From: Primula veris
Taxonomy: Eukaryota; Streptophyta; Magnoliopsida; Ericales; Primulaceae
Length of the DNA stretch: 64,000 nt
NCBI GenBank assembly: GCA_963682055.1
Contig: OY821742.1
Span: 18,720,135 to 18,784,134, forward strand
Reading direction: 5' to 3'
Below the pieces are notes generated by a model. That model did not search any database, was not told the DNA's origin, and saw only the letters and a program-made list of their open reading frames with translations. Every line of letters begins with the position of its first letter. The stretch's first letter is position 1. Made by a program: the position numbers and the translations under genes. This document shows, one piece after another, positions 23,201 to 34,765 of this stretch.

Positions 23201-26200
23201 CATGATAAGTGAATTTGTCATGTGTATATGACAGGTAAGCGGGTTAATTTTTTGGATAGAAAAATAGGTGAACAAAATCATTTCCCAAATTATAATTATA
23301 ATTATAATGGTCGACATATATCCATTATGATTGCGGAACGTGACTGCATACAGTACAGGTTAATAATCGATGCCTTCTTTATTAAATAAACATCATCACA
23401 GTTATAGCTATTGACTCGTTTTCTCAAAAACTATGTTTTCGGCGTCTCGTTTTCTGCTTCTCTTTATTTTATGTGTACTTTAGATTCTTTTCGTATCTTT
23501 TTTTAGGTTCACGTTTCTCATTCTCGGTTCACTTATCGCTTATATTCCTCTTCCGGCAACTGTAGTCACGCTGTCGGTCATAAACTTTCCTATCTATAAC
23601 TTCCTACATTTTAAATAAAATACTAATTAAGACACCTGATCAAGAGATAAACGAATTTTTTTAAAAATTTGGACTAGTGCTTTGTGGACATCATGTAAAC
23701 TTGCTTTTAATTCTAAACTATCATCTGTCAATTACTGAAAATAAACTGATCCTTTTCAAACCAAAAGAAGAAAAGAAGTGTTATGTGTACATGATATCTT
23801 TCATAGACTTGTTTATTAAACATCGTTTCTTCTCCGTGTATCAACTCATTTTGTTCATTAAAAATTAACGCAACTTTGCCTACTCCATTTGGTACACCTT
23901 TTTACTCATTTGTACTAGATTAATTAACTGACCCATCTTTAATATTGTTATTGTAGTTTTGTTTCTCTGAACACCAATTAAAGAATTAAGAGATTTTTTT
24001 TATATATAATACATTTATGTATCATCTTAATTAATTTTAAAAATTCTGATTTATTTATTTATTTATTATAACCCTCATTTTGGAGATGACAAGCCTTGAA
24101 TCCTAGTGCTCTGGTGATGAGCCGATTAGCTTTATTTGGGCATTATTTGTAAGATCAGTGATATAATTAAGGAGACACTAAAATTGAAAGATTAATTCAT
24201 GACTAAGACGTACACATGCTCATTAAAGCAATACGTCCTTTTGAATTATTTATGAACAATTCCGCCATAAAAAAGACAATTAATTAAGAATGCTTATGAT
24301 AACTTGTTGATTCTTTAAAGAAAACTCAGAGTTCAAATTTCTATGAAAGATATCAATAGCTATACTAGTATTAAATCATCAAAATAGAAATATTAGTAAG
24401 AAAAAAGATCCATATATATTGAAGACATGCATATGAAACGAAAAAAGATCACGTGCCACCAAATTTTTGGCATAATATTACTATACTAGTATATTCATGC
24501 AATCATACAACTACAAGTAGACAAACGTAAATCATTACGAAATTAAAATATATTACTTGTGTGACAAATATGTAGTGGTATACGTTAGGGGAGTATTTTC
24601 GATGGAATATTTTGTATCGTACAATTCTAATTAAGATGGCGATACAGCAACTTCCAAAACAGCCACTGCTACACAATTTGCTGAATCTGGTCAAGCCAAA
24701 GCACAAATATATAATGACAAAAGCAGTTAGGTTTGGTTGCATTTGAATTTCTGTAAATATACAAGCATAAAACTTTCAAATTTGAGACGTTGACATTTAA
24801 TCAATTATTTACCAATTTTGAAAATTGGGAAACATTCTAGTCCTTTGTTTGCATAAGAAATTTCAAGCAAGTCAGAATAAGTGTCCTAATTTAATTAAAT
24901 TATATGTACCGTATTACTTATTATACTTGGTAATATATAAGCTGGTTTTTTAAATGGAAACTGTGCCTCATTGTCCCCAAATACTTTACCTTGACACACG
25001 GTGAAGCATTGTTTTATGATCATTGGAACCATAACTTCAATAGTTCAATTAATATTGTATACAAATTACAAATTTAATATACTACATTACATTGCAAGCT
25101 CATGACTAATGAGCAAATTAGAGTAAATTAGTTTCACAAACTCCTGCATTCAGGCATCACTTCACTTCAACGATCATACATGAAAATAAGTAACAAATGA
25201 TATTAAAAAAAAAAAATCACTATCAATCACTGTAAAAAAAAATGACAAAATACATTACTAAAGTAAGTGTAGCTAAATATATCAACAAAATAGCAACTCA
25301 CCAACAAGAAATTTTGTTTCTATATGTTACTAAAATAAGTGTAGCCAAATAGTACAAAATAAATCATGATTAGTAAAGATTTGGGTAAATCTCGATTGAT
25401 TGATATTTGATCTTATTTGCTAAAGCACCATCAACTCACTACCTTAACCAACATATATAAAAAACTATTTTGGCATAAAAGATATTAGTTATTATTCATG
25501 AATCACGAAACGTCATTTATTTCTAGAAAGAAAAGTCTCGAGTGTGCCTATAGTAAGAAAGTCCATCATCAGTAATATGACGGGAATAAGGTAAAAAGTT
25601 TGAGAGCCAACGTTCCATGCGCAACTGCTTATTTTTACTTTTATTTTTATTTTTATTTTCATTCAGTATGATTATAGGTCAACATGATAATGATATTGAT
25701 AACATAATTACATTATATATCGGTTTCTTGAATAGTTATATTCCGCAATTTTTCCTATCAAATAATAAAATTTCATCATTCCCATTACAAAACTTTTTTT
25801 TTATGTATATGGATGATATTTAATATGGCATCAGAGCGCAACATCAATGTTAGACCTCATCTTCACCCGTTTAATATCTGCTCGTTGGATTGAAATGTCA
25901 GGTCACGGGAGAGATGCATGTTAAGGTTTATGAATTATCTCACATCAATGACATGTATATCAAATATGTGATCCAATAATAAATATTCCTCTCCTATTAT
26001 AAATTTCTTTTGTTGAGAATGAATTGAGTATGATATCAAAGCAGGTCATTGATAAGTTTTACCTCCATCCGTTTAATATATATCAGCTCTTTCAAAATGT
26101 TGGACCGATGGTGAGCATTAAAGTTATTAATTATCACACATCGATCATATATTAATCATAATTGTGGTTTAATAATAAGTCTTGTCCTTCCTATCATGAG

Positions 26201-26538
26201 ACATTTTGATGAAAAATTATTACATCCATATGCCAAAATATTGAGTAAATCCGGTGGTGTTTGTTAATAGTTTGTCAACTCAACAAAATAATTAGATTTT
26301 AAATTAAATTAATTTGAAAATAGCTCACATAAGGATAGATCTTTTCATGAATGTGTTTTTATTGGATTAACAGTAACACAGAACTCCTTGACGAGATAAT
26401 GAACCTGAAATTAATCGAAAATGCTTTTTTCTTACTCTTAGTTTGATGAAAAACGTACTTATTCATTTTATTCGTTTAGTAATGAATGATTATGAACCGA
26501 ATGTTTGCTCGAACGAACATGGATTTCTTCACCAACAG
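20269..26538. other. Gene-poor spacer
   Basis: After the SIR 3' UTR I recognise no gene. Local structures are a 43-bp direct repeat (ATAGGTCCATGTAAGTCTAA, about 22470-22540), a three-copy repeat of about 90-95 bp (22842-23095, theme CCTAAATTTAAATATT) and a diverged retrotransposon-like duplication at 25824-26200. Short open frames here have no family resemblance and AT-driven composition. Confidence 0.6.
25824..26200 (+). mobile_element. Retrotransposon-like fragment with a PBS-like motif, duplicated
   Basis: TGGCATCAGAGC at 25827 is one base from the initiator tRNA-Met primer site TGGTATCAGAGC used by plant copia elements. A diverged second copy (TGATATCAAAGC, near 26032) follows after about 205 bases, and both are followed by the theme CACCCGTTTAATAT / CATCCGTTTAATAT. 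No LTR boundary or coding region was found, so this may be a repeated relic. Confidence 0.35.
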
Positions 26539-27127
26539 TGTTAGATATTTAGGGTATGATAATCCTGGATAATTTCGAAGAATCGTGTTCGTACACTTTC
26601 CGAACAAAGTATTTCGACCCTATTATTGCCTGGGTTCACGAAATCTTTGTGGAGATAATTCTTGAAAAACAATCTGTTTCTGGCAAGGAGAATAGATTAG
26701 GAATGTAGAGAGAATTTTCTTATCTGTTTCTGTAACCAAAACCGAGGTCAAATGACTTCTTATATAGGAGATCAATAACCGAAACTGAAAGGAAGCAACT
26801 GTTCCGGAAAGGAAGCAACTGTTGGGAAAGGGTCCAACTATTCAAAATTTTCCGGAAAAGAAGCAACTGTTGGGAAATGGTCCAGCGGGACCCCAGCCAG
26901 GGGCTCTCGCCCCTTGAACCCCGCCAGGGGCTCTGCCCCTTGGACCCCGCCAGGGGCTCTGCCCCTTGGAACCCCGTTTCAATTATTCATATTCAATTAT
27001 ACGTTGGCTCGACGAGCGTGCACTCCGCACTTCCCTAACTCGTTTCCGAGTTTAACGCATTATTGCATCGGCCTATAATAAATCACATTACTACTAAAAT
27101 ACATTGATGATACTAAAATCACCAACA
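26539..27127 (-). mobile_element. Solo LTR, copia-like, with 5-bp target duplication
   Basis: The 589-bp segment reads TGTTAGATAT...TCACCAACA on the plus strand, with AACAG at both 26534-26538 and 27128-27132. A TATA box on the minus strand (CCTATATAAG, about 26758-26769) sets the orientation, so the LTR begins TGTTGGTGATTTT at 27127. It contains the GC-rich hairpin repeat at 26890-26977 and GGAAGCAACTGTTGGGAAA-type repeats at about 26790-26880. It lies about 300 bp upstream of the coiled-coil gene. Confidence 0.85.
26890..26977. repeat. Three 26-bp GC-rich hairpin repeats in the solo LTR
   Basis: CCAGGGGCTCTGCCCCTTGG, or a close variant, occurs three times with a 26-bp period. Each can fold as GGGGC-TCT-GCCCC. 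It is by far the most GC-rich stretch in this part of the window. Confidence 0.9.
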
Positions 27128-27422
27128 AACAGTTCATCTAAAAAAAATCTTTATAAATATATAAACATTAAATATAAGCGAGGATAATATTTTCCCATTT
27201 TTTTTAAAAAAGAAACATACCGTATTAATAAAATACAAAGTATCATATCAATATATACTTTTGTTTATGTTTACTATATGTATGGTGCCCTCCCCAATTG
27301 GTTTCTTTTTCTACCGTTAATTTCAAACTCCAAAACAAACAGAGCAAAAACACAATCACATATACATATACTCCTCCACACACACACATTAATATATATA
27401 TATAGAGAGAGAGAGAGAGAAA

Positions 27423-30400
27423 ATGTCATCATTAGCAGGCAGGAGGCCAAAGTACTGGCACCCGACTCCTCCACCACCGCCAAGCCCGATACGACTCCGC
27501 ATGCCATGTCAGCACCGCCGTAGACAAAGCCCAGGAAAGGTTCCGGTGGTACTTCCGAACCGAGGAGGACGCGGGACAAGAGAGAAAGACATGCCCGAGG
27601 AGAGGGAAAGGGAAGAGGAGGAGAGGGAAAGGTTTCAAGCGGACGTGTTGCGAGCAGAATGCAGCTTGTTGAGGAGAGAGAGGGAGGCTGTGGTGAAGCA
27701 GATGAAGAAGAATAAGCTCAACATGGAGAGGACCCTTCACTCTGCTCTTCACATTCTTGTAATTCTACTGTTTTCTTCTATAACTAATTATATATTCACT
27801 TTTTTTCATTACAAACACCACACAAAAAAAGGTTACAACCATGAACGTCCAAATTTGTTGTTAAAATGACAATATTTATCAGTAAAACTTTCGCCAAGGC
27901 GTTGTGAAGAAAAATCTGCCACTATTTTCGTCTGGGATTTAACCCTTTCTAGTGGTAAAAATCTGTCTAGATAGTGACGGGAATAGTCACGAGCTGTTTT
28001 CTGACGATATTGTGACTGTATATTCGATTTTTGACATCTTTGTGACAGATTTTTCAACTTGTGACAGGTTTGTGGCAGTATTTGATCGTCGTTACATAAC
28101 ATTATTTTGTAGTGTTTTATACCAGGTTACACATACTCAAAAGTGTATAGATTGTTCAAGTGTCGTTAGTGCTAACTGTGTTATAACTTATAATGTGGTC
28201 TGAGGTATAACAGGAGTGAATTTATTATTAATTATTCTTTTTATGTTATTTAAGTTTGTTTTCTAGTATTTGATTCCAGTTTTTAAAAACTAGTGTTACC
28301 ACTATCCAGACAATCTGTTCTTATTTCAAGTGCTTACATGAATCTATTATAGAATGATCCACTTTTTTAAAAAAATATGTAACCCTTTCCGAGCAATCTA
28401 ATATGTTTTCAAGTGCTCACATGAGATAGGTTTTTTTAGTACAGTTGGTGATGGGCAATTGACCTTTTGAATTTTGATCTTAGTAGTAGTAAGATTAAAA
28501 TTCAAAAAGTTATCCACCTTTAATTGTTCAAAGATTTTATGTTACTATAATACAAACAATTGAGGGTAGATTTTTACTACCGATAAAAGTAGCATACCAT
28601 TTCCGAATTCATTTGAAATTGGAGCCTTGGAGCCTTGTCTAGTATTAATGTTGGTCACTCCCTTTTGGGACAACTAAGGATTTCCAGCATTTAACTCTCA
28701 CGCGATCTCATTTTATTTCACCTTCAACTTGTAACAACTAATTTAAAGAAATTTTGCCCATACTCCCTCTTTCAGGCTACTTATGTTGGTTATTTTTTAT
28801 TGGAACTCTACAAAGTAAACTTAAAAGCAAAATGTATAAGTCTTTTGGTGTGTGAGGTTTGTATAAATTTAACGTTTTCCTTTTAAACTACTATTGACAA
28901 CATCAAGATTATATTGAAGTGTAGACTGTAGAGCATGGTATTTCTTCTATGTTTCACGATTTTTTCTATAAAAGGAATAATGACATGCTCCTTGGAAATC
29001 AATGAAATACTAGGGACAACTTTCTTGACTCCCAAAAAAAGTTCATTACATTAGTATAATGCAAAATTTGGAATTTAAATAATTTTAGTTATTAGCTTTT
29101 TACTCACAGACACACTAATAACATTTCTGGTTTGAGTGTAGGGAAAGAAGAAATATCATGAAGAATATAATAGGAACACTGAACTAAAGGAAGAAATGGA
29201 GGGTTTAGAGGAGAAGCTAGAAGAAATGCTAAGGAAAAATGTTGTAACTAGTGATTCTGAGACCCCAAAACAGAACAATTTCGACACAAAAGCTCATATT
29301 TTGCAAAAAAGGCTAGAGAAACTTGGTGGAGAGTCGAAAGATAAACGTGTGAGGGAGAATAGAGAGATGGCTCAAGCAGCTTTTGCACTCAAATCAATAC
29401 AAAAGCCTGAGGATCGGAGCTTGGTTTCAGAGCAAAACAGCAATAATAAGTTCTTTGATGTAAGTAATAAAGTACTAGGTTTTTCATACCTTTTTTTCTA
29501 GTGTTAATAAGACTTGGCAAATTTTCCTCGCACTCTATATGCACAGATCCAATTTTCCTCTGTTCAAAAGTATTACATGTCTTAATTAGTTGTTTTCAAG
29601 CTGTATTATTTTTTATTGAAAAGTAATCATAAACTTTAAAGCAATGGATATTTTTAATTCAGTTCTTAAAGTTTGTAGCTTCTTTTTTATCTCGGCAATT
29701 CCTTTCTAGAACAAGGATTTCTGGTGAAAAAATTAAAGAGCAAAATTTAAATTGTATGTATCCTTGTCAGTCTTGTACATTTTGTGAAGAAACTTGAAAT
29801 TTAGTCATTGCAACAACCTTCCAAAAAGTATTTTCCTTTGTATATGTTAGAAGATAACCTGCACTTGTTGATGACTAAATTATTACTTTTGTTCTACAAA
29901 AGGATTATTCAGTAAAAACTTATGGGAATAATGTAACTTTTGGGTATCAGGTGGAGGTTCTGAGAAGGAAAATGGAAGGAATATCAAAGGGGGTATACAA
30001 GAGAATGGAAGAGGAATACGGGGCTATGCTCGTATCTACTTCACATACACCTTCCACCTCAAAACGCTTCGAATTCCCTGATAATGGTTCTTCATCTCTA
30101 TCCACAAGACTACCACACCATCAGGTAAACCAATCTAATCCCAATACATAAATATTGTCATATACATGCCCATGTAGTAGGGTTAATTGTAGTTTTGTAC
30201 ACTAACGTGTAACCACATTTCGATTTTGCACACCAACATACAAAGTTTTATATTTAATACACTAATGTCACATTTCTCAATGAAAAATTATATGGTTTGG
30301 GGTGCTAAATAGTTGCAAGCAGAAAAAAATTTGTTATACAGTAGTTTACAAAATAAGAAAAAAAAAATCCATATTTTATACACTACTGTATCACAATTTT

Positions 30401-32062
30401 TCTATTTTAGTTGACAATCTGTGGCTTTTTCTATTTTACTCCCTGGTCTACATTTGTTTTCGTATGTAGTGTATTAGAATTGTTGAGATATACTGTTTTC
30501 GTGTACTAATTAACTGATTGCTAATATTGGTGGTGTCAAAACCGAAAGCTAGTGATACATTGGAGTACAAAACGTAACTTCTCCAATGTTGTATGTATGT
30601 GTGTATGTATATGCACTCATAAGTCATAAATCATGATGTGTAGACAAAATTTAACAAATAAGATTTTGGGTGCAGGAGCAGTGTGCGAAGAAATGCTCAG
30701 GGAATTGCAAGATAATAGTGAGGAAGATAATGGAGCAAGTTAAAGAAGAGAGTAAGCAATGGTCAGAAATGCAAGAGATGTTAGGACAGGTCAACAAAGA
30801 GATGGATCAACTTAAACTTTCTCGTGATTTTTGGCAAAATCGTGCTCTCAGTTCTGAACACCAAATCCAATCCCTACATTCTACCGTAAGAATACAAAAT
30901 AGTTGCATAATCTAATTTGTTTTTTATAAGTTTCTAATTGCAGTCTTTTTCTTTTTGTAAAAGATGGCAATCACTGCTGGTGCATGCCAATTGCTTCTTG
31001 TACTTCTAGCTTCATCTGACATTTGATCAAAGGTTGCGATTTTTATGAAGCATGCCAATAGATGAAAAAAAATAAAAAATTGGCCCTTTTAAAAAAATTA
31101 GAACGTGAAGTTGCAGCGGGTTGTAGACTGAGATGATTGAGTTTTTAAAAATTGGATTCCAACTAGTACATTGTAGTTGGTTTTCTGAAATTTGGAAACA
31201 AAATAGCAATGCAATGATGTACTTGCGATAAATTGATAAAAAAAAATGAGTGAACATGATATGAGCTGTATAATTAGAAAGAAAGAATGAATTTTTTTTA
31301 AGGAAATTCTTATTTAGAGACCAAACCAACTGTTGTGCTGGTAAAAAAAAACTCTTAACCAGTTACTATAGCTTTATATATGCCCATATTTAATAACTTA
31401 ATATGAAAATTTTCATTCAAAACTGTAATCATGGTGTCTTGAATTATTTTAATTTATGTTCTACATGTTCGTCTTCTTTTGACATATTTACCATTTTGAT
31501 AATGAAAAACTTGTTTTCTATTTGGATACTATAACGCTAAGCAACAGGTACTACCTTTAAAACACTTTTGTAGTATCAGATATCAATACTTTTTTTTGAT
31601 TGAATTGTAAAGAGAACATATATCTTCTCGATGAATTTAAAATTGTTTTCTTCCCCACCTATATGAACACGAGTATATATTTTCTCTCAGGCGCAAGAAT
31701 GGAAAATAAAGGCCGTGACAATTAGATCAAAGGCTAAACAACTAAAAAGAGAAGTATATGCACTTAATAAGGAGCTCAGCAACTATAGGGAGGATCAAAA
31801 AGGAAAAAAAAAGAAAAACAAAGACGGTCCGAAAATCATCTCATTGGGTGCACATATTGCAAAAGAGCAGCGTGAATTAGTGTATCGCTTGAAAGAGAAA
31901 GAGAACTATCGCTCCGCTAGCAGAGAATTTGAGCAAGGAAACTTGAATAATAATGAAAGAAAGAAATCACAAGTATTTGACCATGGTCTTGTAGGTTTAA
32001 GGCGCTTGCCGTTTCAAGATATTGGAAATTCGACCTCGCCTAAAGCCAGACATGCACCATGA
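27423..32062 (+). CDS. Plant coiled-coil protein of unknown function (five exons, 469 aa)
   Basis: Coding exons: 27423-27758, 29142-29459, 29951-30124, 30676-30885, 31691-32062. All introns are GT-AG and phase 0; the joined frame is 1,410 bases. The start is the first ATG after a GA-rich leader. Residues 10-60 are Pro/Arg-rich. From about 60 onward the chain is highly charged and heptad-like (REREEEERERFQADVLRAE), continuing through exon 4 (EMDQLKLSRDFWQNRAL) and exon 5 (AQEWKIKAVTIRSKAKQLK), then a Lys-rich run KGKKKKNK. No signal peptide or membrane segment. It resembles the plant coiled-coil proteins often labelled USO1-like, but I do not recognise a specific family. A possible poly(A) signal AATAAA is near 32202. 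Gene structure is solid; function unknown. Confidence 0.85.
27807..28114. mobile_element. CACTA-like MITE in intron 1 of the coiled-coil gene
   Basis: The left end is CATTACAAAC and the right end, reverse complemented, is CACTACAAAA. Both are flanked by TTT (27804-27806 and 28115-28117), matching the 3-bp duplication of CACTA elements. GTGACAG- and TTGTGAC-type motifs recur near the right end (28010-28075), as in CACTA subterminal repeats. There is no transposase, so it is non-autonomous. The left terminus differs from the canonical CACTA by one base. Confidence 0.6.
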
Positions 32063-32651
32063 TAAAAGAAATCTGCCTTTGTAGAGAGATCGAGCGAATG
32101 AAAGTATTTATTGTTTTTTTTTCTTTTCCACGGGGCTTGAAGTGAGAAGCATGGCTGCATGAAGTTATTTATTGTAATGGAAGATTGTGCAGAGTTTAGC
32201 ACAATAAAATTGGGGCATATGTCACACTTGTGCCCTTTTAATTTTTTTGGTTTCGATACTTGGCATATTTAGTTCCAATGGCAACCATGTAGCTTCTTGT
32301 GAAAGGCACACCAACGATGTAGATACAAATATGAAGATTTAATGTTAGGTACATAGATAAAATCTTTATGTTTGTATTGAAACTTGTATTAGGAACACAA
32401 TCGTTGTTTTTTAAATACTTATCTCATTCACGAGTTCAGTCTCTAATATATCCAAGCTATTTCAGTTGAGAACTGGGTTGTATCCATCCAATCATTGTGG
32501 ATAGATAGATCAGACCAAGCATGAATCTAACGATATCAGTACGGAGGGTTGTATCCTGTATGTACATTTATCACTTAGGTTGAATGGCATGAATGTAGTC
32601 TACAATGATCCATTCAGAGAGCCATCGGATAATTTCACTGAAAAACATAAA

Positions 32652-33166
32652 TGTTGGTAAAACTAATGGTTTTATGGAGTGAATGCTATTTTATTTTAGT
32701 GGTTATAAAACCATTCATTCTCCCCCATATTGATGGCTTTCATGAGTTACAAACTTGGCATATATATGATGGTCTTTCATTACTTTTCATATGCTTTTCC
32801 ATGAGAAAGAAAAACATGTCATAACATACACAAACACACATGCATACATATAGAGAGAGAGTACCGCACCACCAACGGCCCGACCGTGGCTCGGTGCCGT
32901 TTCCGCCGAGTCACATGTGATAGACGTTGTACCTTGGGAACGAAGTGCCCCATGTAGCCAGAAGCAGAGGTGGCGGGGCAAATATCGTTTAAGGGAAACT
33001 GCTTGCAGTTACCTCGTCTCGGACTTTAGTCCATTTCGGTATCATTTACATTAGTTTATGTTAATTCTTGTAATTGATAATTATATATTTGAGGAAACCA
33101 TTTTCTGTTTATTTGTCCATTTCTTTTCCGTAGAAATTATTGTGTTTATTTACAACGTACCCAACA
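32652..33166 (+). repeat. 5' LTR of element B
   Basis: 515 bp with TG...CA ends, followed at once by ATCTTAAACGATATT, the block also found after LTR A. No obvious TATA box; a short GA run (about 32851-32861) lies mid-LTR. Confidence 0.95.
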
Positions 33167-34403
33167 ATCTTAAACGATATTTTTTATGTTTCGTACGTTA
33201 ATACAATAATTTTGGTGTTTGGATAAACAGAAAATTATTTCCGTGGCTAATATAATTCTTTGGAAAATCATTTTCTAACAAACTTTGGTTCTAAGAAATT
33301 GGTGTTTCCGATTGAATTGTTGAAAGCGTTTTTCGTTTGGTTTTACCTTTTTTGGGTTTTAATTTCAATAAAGTGTTGGGAATCCGTCTCAACTCTGGCC
33401 TGTTCTTTATTAATAAGATCCAATCCTTGTATAAACGCTTTAGCTTATAGTCTGGATTTAGCATTGATAGTACTGGAGAAACCCTTTAATCAATTCACCA
33501 CTTGGTTCACGTAATGTAGCATTAGGGTGATATGTAACTGTTTCAACAACTTCTTGTGCTACTGCTATAGATTTTCCGAAGGCATTTTGTTGTGTGCATG
33601 TATGTTTAAACGTATATGATTAGTTTAATATGTATGCCAAATTTCTGTAACGTGTGTATACGTACATTTATTTATATGTGCACTCATGTATAAGCAGCAT
33701 ATTCACTATATACTTATTAATAGTTCTTGAGAATTTCGGTTATGGTAAGTACTTGTATTTGATACTATTTCAATTATTTGGTTTATAAATTGTCATGGTT
33801 ATGATCTTGTACTGTGCGCTTGCTTGCAATTTGTATATATAGTAATGAGTCCTACTTGGATAATTGGATGGATGTCAGAGAACGTTTTGTTTGCCTTTCA
33901 CACCATATGAGCTATGTTATTGAGATTAATTGGCTTACCATGACACCCTATATTCAATTGTGTTTGCAACTATGTATTATATTAAATGGGTAATTGGTAT
34001 TAAGTTCCAGAGTATGTGATACTGAGTTTGTGTAACCGTTTAAGGTAAAGAAAAAATTAGAGTTTAATTTTTGAACTTAAATGGTGATTAATATTGGTAG
34101 TAAATGGGTTATTTAGTAGTAAACGGCTAATTAAATGCTTTATGAGTTACATTCTGGAAATGGTGGCCCCATTTATTTGATTTATGAAATGTTTTTGGTG
34201 TTGTTGTTACTATAATAAAATAATGATGTTTATTTTATAGTGAACCTTTTTATTTACATTTACATGAGTAATCTGGTTAGAGACTAGATTGTATTGTTAG
34301 TTTATTTTACATGCTTTTTGGTTTCATGTTAATAAAATTACTAACAATTTCCAATGAGTATTTGTGTAGAAAAGGATCTCTACCAAGGAATTGGAGGATT
34401 GCT

Positions 34404-34765
34404 GATTTTCGAAATAGTTCGTGTAAAACCATTAATTTGGGGCTTACGAAAGAACTAGTTTCGAAATAGTTCTTGTAAAACCATTTTCTGATTTTTCAGA
34501 ATTTGGGGCTTACGACAGAACTGATTGAATTCTGAGATTGTTCTGTGTAAAATCAGATTTATCTGGTGTTTACGGCTGAATAAATCTTTCAGAATTTGAT
34601 AATCTTTTTCGAGAATGAACTAGAATACTCTTGCAAAATCAGTTTCTTAAAACCATGCGTGGTTATAGAAATTTGGTGTTTGCGAATGAGGAGTTTTAGT
34701 TTCATTTTTCGAAATTAGATTGTGCGTGTTTGTTATTTGAGATAACAAACAGTTTCCTGCGGGAA
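34404..34765 (+). repeat. Leader hairpin-repeat array of element B (5 units)
   Basis: Units at about 34404-34456, 34457-34526, 34527-34583, 34608-34690 and 34691-34765. Most read TTCGAAAT...GTTCTTGTAAAACC, then an inverted repeat, then GGGGCTTACGA or GGTGTTTACGG. The stems differ in sequence: TTCTGA/TCAGAA, ATCAGAT/ATCTGGT, AACCA/TGGTT, and GTTTGTTAT/ATAACAAAC in the last; the first is weak. The plan equals that of the array in element A. A separate pair of repeats of about 115 bp (CTTATTAATTGTGATT...GCAATTTAATTTGGA) follows at about 34920-35065. Confidence 0.75.

Noticed and set aside
24503..24742. 79-residue minus-strand frame with a Cys-rich stretch
   Set aside because: No signal peptide or known Cys spacing; composition fits chance AT-rich DNA.
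33260..33514. 84-residue hydrophobic frame in the leader of element B
   Set aside because: No resemblance to gag or env-like proteins, and it lies in a region without other coding signs.
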